Source: an uncultured Bacilli bacterium
GTDB taxonomy: Bacteria > Bacillota_I > Bacilli_A > RF39 > UBA660
DNA length: 30,991 nucleotides
NCBI GenBank assembly: GCA_934098455.1
Contig: CAKOOU010000013.1
Coordinates: 1-30,991 of the forward strand
Direction: 5' to 3'
The position numbers and the translations under genes are program-made. The notes under the pieces are model-generated. The model worked only from the letters and a program-made list of their open reading frames with translations. It had not been told where the DNA came from and ran no database searches. Shown here piece after piece: positions 24,422 through 30,991 of the stretch. The stretch's first letter is position 1. Each line of letters opens with the position of its first letter.

Positions 24422-25848
24422 TGTTAGATGAATTACATAGTAAATTAATAAATAAAGAAATATCTTCTGATGAATTAGTAGAAGAAACATTAAAGAAATC
24501 TCATGAAGTACAAGATAAATTAAATGCATTTGTAACTATATGTGATGATGTTAAATCTAATGGTGTAAATGATAATGTTTTATCTGGAATTCCATATGTT
24601 TCTAAAGATAATTTATCTACAAAAGATATTCTTACTACCGCTAGTAGTAATACTTTAAAAGATTATGTACCATTTTTTGATGCCACGGTTATAAAACGTT
24701 TAAAAGATAAAGGTGCAGTCTTAATAGGTAAGAGTGCAATGGATGAGTTAGGTATGGGTGGAACAGGAACAACTTGCCATACTGGAATTGTTAAAAATCC
24801 ATGGAACGTTACCCGTATAACTGCTGGATCAAGTGCTGGAAGTGCTGCCTTAGTTGCAAGTGGTGTAGTTCCTTATGCACTAGGAAGCGACACAGGAGAT
24901 TCTGTACGTAAACCTGCTGCATATTGTGGTGTTGTTGGATATAAACCTACATATGGTACAATAAGTAGATTTGGTTTATTTCCTTTCGCGTCAAGTTTAG
25001 ACCATGTTGGAGTTTTAACTCGTAGTGTACGTGATGCAGCAATAGTTGTTGACAATGTTGTTGGAATAGACGAAAACGATATGACAACAATAGATTTAGA
25101 ACCTAATCTTATAGATAACTTAAATAATGACATAAAAGGTAGAAAAATATTTTATATAAAAAACTTATTAGATAATTTAAGCGATAGTGAAGAAACAAAA
25201 AAAATATTAGATGAATTTAATACAACTATAAAACATTTAGAAGAATTAGGATGTACTGTTTCTGGAATAGAAGTTGATATGAAATTATTAAAAGCAATAT
25301 TTCCTACTTATGTATGTTTAAGTTGTGCTGAAGCAACTAGTAATGATTCTAATTTGACTGGTATAATATTTGGCCCGAAAGGAGATGGAGATAATTATAT
25401 TGATATGATTAAAAATCATAGAACTAAAGGTTTTTCATCACTTATTAAACGTAGATTTGTTATAGGTTCATATGTTTTACAAAAAGAAAATCAAGAAAAA
25501 TATTTCTTAAATGCAAAAAGAGTAAGAAGATTAATTACTAATAAAATGAATGAATTATTTAAAGAGTTTGATGTAATGATTATGCCTGCTAGTGGTAAGA
25601 TTGCTCCTAAAATAGAAAATGTTAATGAAGAAATAAGTGGTAATGAACAAGTATTAGAGAATTTAATGGCTATAGGAAATTTTGGAGGATATCCTAGCAT
25701 TACTATTCCAAATGGTATAGTTAATGGGATGCCTATTGGAGTAAATATTACTGGTAATATTATGAAAGATAAAGATGTGCTTAATATTGCATATAAATTA
25801 GAATCTACTTATGACTTTAAAGGTCAAATAGCAAAGGAAGTGAAATAA
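24421..25848 (+). CDS. gatA: Asp/Glu-tRNA amidotransferase subunit A
   Basis: A 475-residue amidase-signature enzyme that frees ammonia from glutamine for GatB. The catalytic triad is visible: Lys in GIPYVSKDN, the cis-Ser in GSSAGSAALVASG and the nucleophile Ser in GSDTGDSVRKPAAYCGVVGYKPTYG. The usual GSSGGS and TGGSIRQPA read GSSAGS and TGDSVRKPA here; catalytic residues are kept. The start codon overlaps the gatC stop by one base (TAATG). Confidence 0.96.
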   Translation: MLDELHSKLINKEISSDELVEETLKKSHEVQDKLNAFVTICDDVKSNGVNDNVLSGIPYVSKDNLSTKDILTTASSNTLKDYVPFFDATVIKRLKDKGAVLIGKSAMDELGMGGTGTTCHTGIVKNPWNVTRITAGSSAGSAALVASGVVPYALGSDTGDSVRKPAAYCGVVGYKPTYGTISRFGLFPFASSLDHVGVLTRSVRDAAIVVDNVVGIDENDMTTIDLEPNLIDNLNNDIKGRKIFYIKNLLDNLSDSEETKKILDEFNTTIKHLEELGCTVSGIEVDMKLLKAIFPTYVCLSCAEATSNDSNLTGIIFGPKGDGDNYIDMIKNHRTKGFSSLIKRRFVIGSYVLQKENQEKYFLNAKRVRRLITNKMNELFKEFDVMIMPASGKIAPKIENVNEEISGNEQVLENLMAIGNFGGYPSITIPNGIVNGMPIGVNITGNIMKDKDVLNIAYKLESTYDFKGQIAKEVK

Positions 25849-27281
25849 TGGAATTAATACCTGTTATAGGACTTGAAATGCATGCTGAAATGAATTCAAC
25901 TACAAAAGTATTCTCACCAGCAGAAAATACATATAATGATATTTCAAACCTACATGTAAATAAAATAGATGTTGCACTTCCTGGTATTTTACCTGTATCA
26001 AATAAAGAGTGTATGGAAAAAGCTATAGAAATGGCTTTAATATTAAAATGTGATATACCAGATTACTTTATATTTGATAGAAAAAATTATTATTATCCTG
26101 ATTTACCAAAAGGATATCAAATAACACAATTTCATAAACCTATAGGAACTAATGGTAAACTAACAATAATGGTAGGTGATAAAGAAGTAGATGTTGATAT
26201 ATTAGATATTCATTTGGAAGAAGATTCTGCTTCTTTAGACCATTATTCATACTTTTCTTTAATAGATTACAATAGAGCGGGAGTACCTTTATTAGAAACT
26301 GTTACAGCACCTTGTATGCATTCATCAAGTGAAGCAGTAGCATTCTTAGATACTATGAAAAATATCTTTAGATATACAGGAATAAGTGATGCAGATGTTA
26401 AAAGAGGACAAATAAGATGTGATGTAAACGTTTCTATGATGGAAAAGGGAAGTACTGAATTTGGTACTAAAGTAGAAGTTAAAAATGTAAATAATATAGG
26501 TAATGTAGAAAAAACTATAGAATATGAAATAAAAAGACAAACTGAATTAATTTTATCTGGTAAAAAAGATGAAATAGTACAAGAAACAAGAAGATTTGAT
26601 GAGACAACTGAAACTACTATAAGTATGCGTAGTAAAGCAGATGCAATAGATTATAAATACTTTATAGAACCAAATATACCACCATATAAAATATCAGATG
26701 AATTAATAAATGAAATTAAATCACGTATACCAATTTTACCTAATGAAAAGAAATTAAAGTATGTAAATGAATTAGGTTTATCAAATACTGATGCAACAAT
26801 AATTATAAAAGATAAATATATTAGTGATTATTTTGATGAATTAATAAGTTTAAATTGTGATATAAAATTATCTACTAACTGGGTTATAAATAATTTAACA
26901 GATTATCTAAATAATAATGATGAATCTAGTAAAGATATTTATTTAACACCAGAAAGATTATCTTTTATAATAAATTCTATAAAAGATAATAAAATTAATT
27001 CTAAACAAGCAAAAGAATTATTTAATAAATCTTTAGAATTAAAACGTGAACCAAAAGAATTAATTAAAGAATTAGGTATGGAACAAATTAATGATAGTAA
27101 TGAAATAGAAAGTATTATAAAAAATATACTTGATAATAATACTAAACAAATTGAACTATATAAGAATGGTAAAACTAATATGTTTGATTTCTTTGTAGGA
27201 CAAGTTATGAAGGAAACTAGAGGAAAAGCAAATCCTGTGTTAGTTAAAGAAATACTTACTAAAGAATTAGAAAATAGATAA
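25848..27281 (+). CDS. gatB: Asp/Glu-tRNA amidotransferase subunit B
   Basis: A 477-residue GatB. It activates the misacylated Glu-tRNA-Gln (or Asp-tRNA-Asn) and transfers the ammonia from GatA. Family features are IGLEMHAEMNS with the downstream ALPGILPV, FDRKNYYYPDLPKGYQITQ, DYNRAGVPLLE, the VKNVNNIGNVEKTIEYE segment and a C-terminal YqeY-like tail (FFVGQVMKETRGKANP). It overlaps gatA by one base and ends the operon at a bidirectional terminator. The usual CxxC zinc residues are not obvious. Confidence 0.96.
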   Translation: MELIPVIGLEMHAEMNSTTKVFSPAENTYNDISNLHVNKIDVALPGILPVSNKECMEKAIEMALILKCDIPDYFIFDRKNYYYPDLPKGYQITQFHKPIGTNGKLTIMVGDKEVDVDILDIHLEEDSASLDHYSYFSLIDYNRAGVPLLETVTAPCMHSSSEAVAFLDTMKNIFRYTGISDADVKRGQIRCDVNVSMMEKGSTEFGTKVEVKNVNNIGNVEKTIEYEIKRQTELILSGKKDEIVQETRRFDETTETTISMRSKADAIDYKYFIEPNIPPYKISDELINEIKSRIPILPNEKKLKYVNELGLSNTDATIIIKDKYISDYFDELISLNCDIKLSTNWVINNLTDYLNNNDESSKDIYLTPERLSFIINSIKDNKINSKQAKELFNKSLELKREPKELIKELGMEQINDSNEIESIIKNILDNNTKQIELYKNGKTNMFDFFVGQVMKETRGKANPVLVKEILTKELENR

Positions 27282-27284
27282 AAG

Positions 27285-27320
27285 AAAAATACAAAGATTT
27301 TAATTTACTTTGTATTTTTT
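27285..27320. terminator. Bidirectional terminator between gatB and the HAD gene
   Basis: A 12-bp stem (AAAAATACAAAG / CTTTGTATTTTT) with an 11-nt loop, T-rich on the 3' side of both strands. It lies between two convergent genes. Confidence 0.8.
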
Positions 27321-27322
27321 TA

Positions 27323-28123
27323 TTATAAATATTTATTACAAAATGTACTTATTCCATCATTATCGTTAGTATCAGTAATATAATCCGCTATATTTTTTAT
27401 TTCTTCTATAGAGTTTTTCATAGCAACACTTATACCAACACTATTAAACATTTCTATATCATTTATACTATCACCAAAACAAATACTATTTTCTTTATTG
27501 ATATTTAATACCTTTAATAAATATTTTATAGCAGTTCCTTTATTAATATTATTATTAACTATATCAAAAAAATAATATCCGTTTTTAACTTCATTCAAAT
27601 AATCAAAAGATTTATTGATAACTTTTAAGTCTGTTTTATTATTAATATAATTTTCTAGTTCTTTCATAACATTAATATCTTTATTACTAATAACTAATTG
27701 TAATTTATCTTCTTTTATTTCATTTATGTTATTAATAATTGTTTTATCTTCTTTATCATTAACAAATTTATTAGCATATTTATTATTTATAGTATTTATT
27801 ATAAAAGAAGAGTTATTTTTATTTGAATAATCCCATAAGTATTCTAAATCTTTATTATATAATTTATGTGATATAATTACTTTATTTAATTCATTATCAT
27901 ATATTAATGCACCATTATTAGATATAGTATACTTAGATTTATTAATTAATTTTAAATAATCTTTTATATAACTATTTATTCTTCCAGAACATAATACTAT
28001 GTAAATATTATTATCTATTAATCTATTTAATGTTTTTATTGTATTTTTAGTCATTACTTTATTTGAGTTAGTTAAAGTACCATCTATATCAAAAAAAACT
28101 ATTTTTATATTTAATTTACTCAA
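27323..28123 (-). CDS. HAD-superfamily (Cof-type) sugar-phosphate phosphatase
   Basis: A 266-residue Cof/type IIB HAD hydrolase. Motif I is FFDIDGTLT (nucleophile Asp), motif II is in IVLCSGR, the motif III lysine precedes the C-terminal metal site, and motif IV is FGDSINDIEMF. The large middle region is the C2-type cap. The substrate is not readable from sequence; flavin or sugar phosphates are typical. I start at the TTG at 28123 with GGTGAT before it. The longer frame to 28168 is excluded because its first codons are the -35 element of the promoter at 28140-28168. Confidence 0.85.
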   Translation of the reverse strand: MSKLNIKIVFFDIDGTLTNSNKVMTKNTIKTLNRLIDNNIYIVLCSGRINSYIKDYLKLINKSKYTISNNGALIYDNELNKVIISHKLYNKDLEYLWDYSNKNNSSFIINTINNKYANKFVNDKEDKTIINNINEIKEDKLQLVISNKDINVMKELENYINNKTDLKVINKSFDYLNEVKNGYYFFDIVNNNINKGTAIKYLLKVLNINKENSICFGDSINDIEMFNSVGISVAMKNSIEEIKNIADYITDTNDNDGISTFCNKYL

Positions 28124-28139
28124 TTTTATCACCAAATTA

Positions 28140-28168
28140 ATTATATCAAATACGGTTTTATTTGACAA
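28140..28168 (-). promoter_or_regulatory. Promoter of the HAD phosphatase gene
   Basis: Reading leftwards: TTGTCA (28168-28163), 17 nt, TATAAT (28145-28140) with an extended TG. Its -35 overlaps the -35 of the divergent promoter by five bases. Confidence 0.8.
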
Positions 28169-28189
28169 AAATAAAATAACTACTATAAT
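28162..28189 (+). promoter_or_regulatory. Promoter of the DHH phosphoesterase gene
   Basis: TTGACA (28162-28167), 16 nt, TATAAT (28184-28189), 20 bp before the ATG at 28210. It shares the -35 bases with the divergent HAD promoter. Confidence 0.8.
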
Positions 28190-28209
28190 ATTTATACATA
28201 GGTGATATT

Positions 28210-29205
28210 ATGTCTAATATTTGTGAGTTAAAAAAAGTTTTAGAAGAGAAAATTAATCAATGTAAACAAGTTATATTAACTGGTCATATTGGTGCTGATT
28301 TTGATTCAATTGCATCATGTATTGCAATGAGTCAAATTGTAAAGAAATTTAAAACAGATGTATATATATTATATAATGACCAAGAAACAAAAGTAGAACC
28401 TGGTGTTAAACAAATGATTGATAGTACTAATTCTACTATAAACTATATTAATAATGAAGAATATAAAAAAATTAAAAGTAATAATGATTTATTAATTACA
28501 CTTGATGTAAGTAATATGGATATTTTACCTTGTAAAGAATATCTAAATAATTTTAAAAATATTATCGTTATAGACCATCATACAGAAAATAAAAATCCTA
28601 TAGATACTAATCATAATTATATTTTAGGTGAAGTTTCTAGTACTTGTGAAATAATAACTAATTTACTTATTTCATATAAAATAAACTTTACAAAGAATAT
28701 TGCTAATTATTTACTTGCTGGTATTTATTTAGATACTGATAAATATACTAAAAATTGTAGTAGTAAAACTATGAATACAGTTTCTAAACTTTTAGATCGT
28801 GGAGCAGATATAGTTAAAGTAAATGAATTTTTTGAAACAGATTTTGAAAGTGATAGAAAAGTACAAGATTTAGTTAATAAAGCAAATTTTATAACTTATA
28901 GTATAGCAATATGTGTTGCTGATGAAAATGTTACATATACTAAAGAAGAACTTGCTAAAGTTGCTGATTATCTTTTAAGATTTAAAGCAGATGCTGCTTT
29001 TGCGGCGGGATATATAGATGATGAATTAATATCTATTAGTGCTAGGAGTAAAGGAAAAGTAGATGTTAGCAAAATAATGAATATAATGGGTGGCGGAGGA
29101 AATATATATAGTGCTGCTACTAAAATAAATAATAATGAATTAAAAGAAGAAGGTAAAAGATTAGAATTATTAACTAAGCCAAACTTTTATGGTGAAGAAA
29201 GTTAA
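28210..29205 (+). CDS. DHH/DHHA1 phosphoesterase, GdpP-type catalytic domain
   Basis: 331 residues with the DHH motifs in order: GHIGADFDSIAS (metal-binding His and Asp residues), LDVSN, VIDHHTENKNP, and SSTCEI...LLAGIYLDTDKYT. The C-terminal DHHA1 part has ISARSKGKVDVSKIMNIMGGGGN. Sequence order and motifs resemble the catalytic half of GdpP more than typical NrnA, but there is no transmembrane, PAS or GGDEF part. It is therefore best described as a stand-alone c-di-AMP/pApA or nanoRNA phosphodiesterase. The canonical GGGH is GGGN here. AGGTGAT precedes the ATG. Confidence 0.82.
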   Translation: MSNICELKKVLEEKINQCKQVILTGHIGADFDSIASCIAMSQIVKKFKTDVYILYNDQETKVEPGVKQMIDSTNSTINYINNEEYKKIKSNNDLLITLDVSNMDILPCKEYLNNFKNIIVIDHHTENKNPIDTNHNYILGEVSSTCEIITNLLISYKINFTKNIANYLLAGIYLDTDKYTKNCSSKTMNTVSKLLDRGADIVKVNEFFETDFESDRKVQDLVNKANFITYSIAICVADENVTYTKEELAKVADYLLRFKADAAFAAGYIDDELISISARSKGKVDVSKIMNIMGGGGNIYSAATKINNNELKEEGKRLELLTKPNFYGEES

Positions 29206-29212
29206 ATAAAAT

Positions 29213-29247
29213 AAAAAGACAACTAAAATAGAATATGTTGTCTTTTT
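29213..29247 (+). terminator. Intrinsic terminator after the DHH gene
   Basis: An 11-bp stem (AAAAAGACAAC / GTTGTCTTTTT) with a 13-nt loop; the T run is part of the stem's 3' arm. Confidence 0.75.
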
Positions 29248-29307
29248 ATTGTCTAAAAATTTTAAAAAAGAGTTATAAAAATTGCCTAAATTAAAAATAA
29301 TCTAGGA

Positions 29308-29357
29308 TTGACAGTATGAAATAAATAGTACTTTTAATTAATTTTTCATACTGACAA
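29308..29357. repeat. Inverted repeat in the DHH-sirA intergenic region
   Basis: The arms ttgacagtatgaa (29308-29320) and ttcatactgacaa (29345-29357) are complementary at 12 of 13 positions, with a 24-bp gap. The left arm begins with TTGACA. No T tract follows on either strand. A TATAAT begins right after the right arm. It could be an operator or a hairpin. The rest of 29248-29455 holds no gene I can support. Confidence 0.6.
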
Positions 29358-29465
29358 TATAATATTACCAATATCAAATATAAATGTCAATAAAATATTA
29401 AAAAATAATTTACATTTCGACAAAATAAATAAATAGTTTTTGATATATTAAATTAGGTGATTAAT

Positions 29466-29906
29466 TTGAAAACTTTTTATATATTTAAAATTAATAAAAA
29501 ATATAATTTAATAGGTATAAGTAATCCATATAATCTTTATGTATTATTTAAAAGTATATATGATTATAAAGAAAAAGATATAATAACAGCATTTGATTTA
29601 TTTAATGAAATATGTTTACCAATAAATAGTGATTTTTTTAATAAATTTATTTATGATAAATTAAAAAATGATGATTTATATACTAAATTTAAAAATACTC
29701 ATATGTATCATAATTATTTTAGTGGAGAAGAGAGTAAAATGATTATATATAAAAGTCATATAAGAATAAAAAGTAATGAAACTAATAATATATTTTTATA
29801 TAATTTGAAAGATATAACAGAATTATTTGTATGTGATTTTATAAATGAATATTATGATTATTTTAATAAAAATAAGATTAAAAGTGATAGCACTAAAGTG
29901 AAATAA
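29466..29906 (+). CDS. SirA-like sporulation inhibitor of replication (YneE family)
   Basis: A 146-residue protein starting KTFYIFKINKKY, with SNPYNLYVLFKSIY, then a C-terminal ESKMIIYKSHIRIKSN strand region, the layout of SirA (YneE). In Bacillus subtilis SirA binds DnaA domain I and blocks initiation during sporulation. Sequence similarity is low. The decisive point is synteny: yneF is the next gene, as in B. subtilis. The TTG at 29466 has AGGTGAT 4 nt before it; the GTG at 29457 lies inside that site. Whether the organism sporulates cannot be read here. Confidence 0.55.
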   Translation: MKTFYIFKINKKYNLIGISNPYNLYVLFKSIYDYKEKDIITAFDLFNEICLPINSDFFNKFIYDKLKNDDLYTKFKNTHMYHNYFSGEESKMIIYKSHIRIKSNETNNIFLYNLKDITELFVCDFINEYYDYFNKNKIKSDSTKVK

Positions 29907-29959
29907 TTTTCTTGTAAAAACATATTATATTTAGTATAATTTAAAAGAGGAGGGATATT

Positions 29960-30169
29960 ATGTTACATGATATATTATTAGTACTTGTAGGATTAATAAT
30001 TGGTGGTTTAGCAGGATTTTTTATAGCAAAGAATTATATGCAAAAATATTTTAAGAAAAATCCACCAATAAATGAAAAAATGATAGAAACTTTAATGAGT
30101 GGAATGGGTAGAAAACCTAGTCAAAAACAAGTAAAACAATTAATGCAACAAATGAATAAAATGATGTAA
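29960..30169 (+). CDS. yneF: YneF family (UPF0154) small membrane protein
   Basis: A 69-residue protein with one N-terminal transmembrane helix (DILLVLVGLIIGGLAGFFIA) and the family's conserved tail (NPPINEKMIETLMSGMGRKPS, QVKQLMQQMNKMM). Function unknown; conserved in Firmicutes and Mollicutes. AGAGGAGGG precedes the ATG. Its stop overlaps the next start by one base. Confidence 0.92.
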   Translation: MLHDILLVLVGLIIGGLAGFFIAKNYMQKYFKKNPPINEKMIETLMSGMGRKPSQKQVKQLMQQMNKMM

Positions 30170-30582
30170 TGAAAATAGATTTAAATTATTTAAATAGATT
30201 TGGTAAAATAGATATTGATAGTGATTTTATATTAGATGAATCTTTTTATAAAAATACTGATATTAGAAGATTAGAAAATTTACATGTATCTGGAGAAATA
30301 AATGTAGATTATGATGATGATATTAATTTTAATATTAATATTAGTGGAAGAATGATTTTACCATGTGCTGTTACATTAGTTGATGTACCATATGATTTCA
30401 ATACTAATATTGAAGAAAATATAGGAAAATTTGAAGAAATTTATAAAAATAATAAAAATTCACTTGAAATATCTCCAATTTTATGGGAGAATATTGTATT
30501 GGAAATTCCCATTCGTGTTGTGTCTAAAGATATAAAACCTTCCAACACATCTGGGGATGGATGGGAATTAATAAGCGAATAA
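30169..30582 (+). CDS. YceD/DUF177 family protein
   Basis: A 137-residue protein with the family traits: LHVSGEINVDYDDDINFNINISGRMILPCAVTLVDVPYDF (a strand-rich region with one Cys) and the C-terminal ENIVLEIPIRVVS. The YceD family is linked to rRNA maturation and is almost always encoded directly before rpmF, as here (18-bp gap). It starts within the stop of yneF. Confidence 0.88.
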   Translation: MKIDLNYLNRFGKIDIDSDFILDESFYKNTDIRRLENLHVSGEINVDYDDDINFNINISGRMILPCAVTLVDVPYDFNTNIEENIGKFEEIYKNNKNSLEISPILWENIVLEIPIRVVSKDIKPSNTSGDGWELISE

Positions 30583-30600
30583 CAAGGAAGGAGTGATATT

Positions 30601-30792
30601 ATGGCAGTTCCATTTAGAAGAACAAGTAAAACTAAAAAGAGAATGCGTCGTACTCATTTAAAGAAAGAATTACCTGGAATGACAACTTGTACAAAATGTG
30701 GTGCAGTAATTAAACCTCATAGAGCATGTACAGAATGTGGTAATTATAAAGGAAAAGAAGTTATTGAAATAAAAAAAGATAACGAAGAATAA
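30601..30792 (+). CDS. rpmF: 50S ribosomal protein L32
   Basis: A 63-residue L32: MAVPFRRTSKTKKRMRRTH at the start, then the zinc ribbon CTKCGAVIKPHRACTECG with both CxxC pairs, so it is the zinc-binding (C+) form. AAGGAAGGAGTGAT precedes the ATG. It follows yceD as in most bacteria. Confidence 0.98.
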   Translation: MAVPFRRTSKTKKRMRRTHLKKELPGMTTCTKCGAVIKPHRACTECGNYKGKEVIEIKKDNEE

Positions 30793-30798
30793 AAACAC

Positions 30799-30827
30799 TT
30801 GCAAGAACAAGTTATATTTGTTATAAT
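30799..30827 (+). promoter_or_regulatory. tRNA-Met promoter
   Basis: TTGCAA (30799-30804), 17 nt, TATAAT (30822-30827) with an extended TG, 18 bp before the tRNA. The inverted pair AAGAACAA (30803-30810) / TTGTTCTT (30832-30839) brackets the -10. Confidence 0.8.
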
Positions 30828-30845
30828 TAATTTGTTCTTACAAAT

Positions 30846-30922
30846 GGCGAGGTAATTCAGCTGGCTAGAATGATCGGTTCATACCCGATATGTCGGGGGT
30901 TCGAGTCCCTCCCTCGCTACCA
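30846..30922 (+). tRNA. tRNA-Met (CAT), elongator type
   Basis: 77 bases with encoded CCA. The acceptor stem is GGCGAGG with CCTCGCT (a G-T first pair), the anticodon loop TTCATAC on an ATCGG/CCGAT stem, and the T loop GGTTCGAGTCC type. The anticodon stem lacks the three G-C pairs of initiator tRNA. The GGC start and GCTGGCTAGA D arm match Bacilli elongator tRNA-Met. A lysidine-modified Ile tRNA is less likely. Confidence 0.95.
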
Positions 30923-30933
30923 ATATGAGTAAT

Positions 30934-30959
30934 AATAGATAGAAATATCTATTTTTTTT
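30934..30959 (+). terminator. Terminator after tRNA-Met
   Basis: An 8-bp stem AATAGATA / TATCTATT with a GAAA loop and eight T. Confidence 0.85.
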
Positions 30960-30991
30960 ATACATTTTAATCTTATTTGACATATCAATAC

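Noticed and set aside
28124..28168. Longer HAD protein starting at 28168
   Set aside because: The would-be start codon is the -35 box and the following codons hold the -10 of its own promoter; GGTGAT marks the TTG at 28123.
1..30991. CRISPR array, rRNA genes, insertion sequences with terminal inverted repeats, prophage
   Set aside because: No regularly spaced repeats, no rRNA signature, no transposase with inverted ends and no phage structural genes were seen by eye.

Overview
The window comes from an AT-rich (roughly a quarter G+C) low-GC Firmicutes-type chromosome. It looks like an uncultured Bacilli lineage close to the Mollicutes (RF39- or Erysipelotrichia-like); that placement is inference. 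Supporting signs are GGAGG/GGTGAT ribosome sites, a T-box leader, a class I AsnRS together with GatCAB, the SirA-YneF gene pair, and no TGA stop in any of the 30 genes. Nearly all genes read rightwards, in tightly packed and often overlapping operons.

Left part (1-7543): the 3' part of a large protein carries a conspicuous GC-rich, A-poor stretch of NNC codons (about 1156-1275). I read this as the hypermutated variable region of a diversity-generating retroelement (DGR) target. After a terminator come a small membrane protein, murG, divIB/ftsQ and queH. Two prepilin-like genes (type IV class III N-terminus plus the same large C-terminal domain as the first gene) then follow in tandem.

Middle (7544-15183): parE; a PD-(D/E)XK (Rpn/PDDEXK_2-type) nuclease gene bracketed by a 159-bp direct repeat of about 98% identity; a short SSB; an unrecognised gene on the minus strand; an unrecognised anchored protein; cdsA and rseP. 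An orphan 3' fragment of the prepilin-like family sits directly behind rseP, closed by its own terminator.

Right part (15184-30991): sufB with a P-loop-like partner, a lipoprotein GH25 lysozyme and cysK. Next is a translation cluster, hisS (behind a His T-box), asnS, aspS, gatC, gatA and gatB. A promoter-to-terminator small RNA candidate lies on the minus strand between asnS and aspS. Then come a HAD phosphatase and a GdpP-type DHH phosphoesterase, divergent from overlapping promoters, followed by sirA-like, yneF, yceD, rpmF and an elongator tRNA-Met.

The most notable feature is the surface-display family. Three paralogues and one fragment share a C-terminal domain; two visibly carry a prepilin N-terminus, and one shows the signature of adenine-directed hypermutation. 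This suggests a DGR-diversified pilin-like adhesin system whose reverse transcriptase and template repeat lie outside the window.
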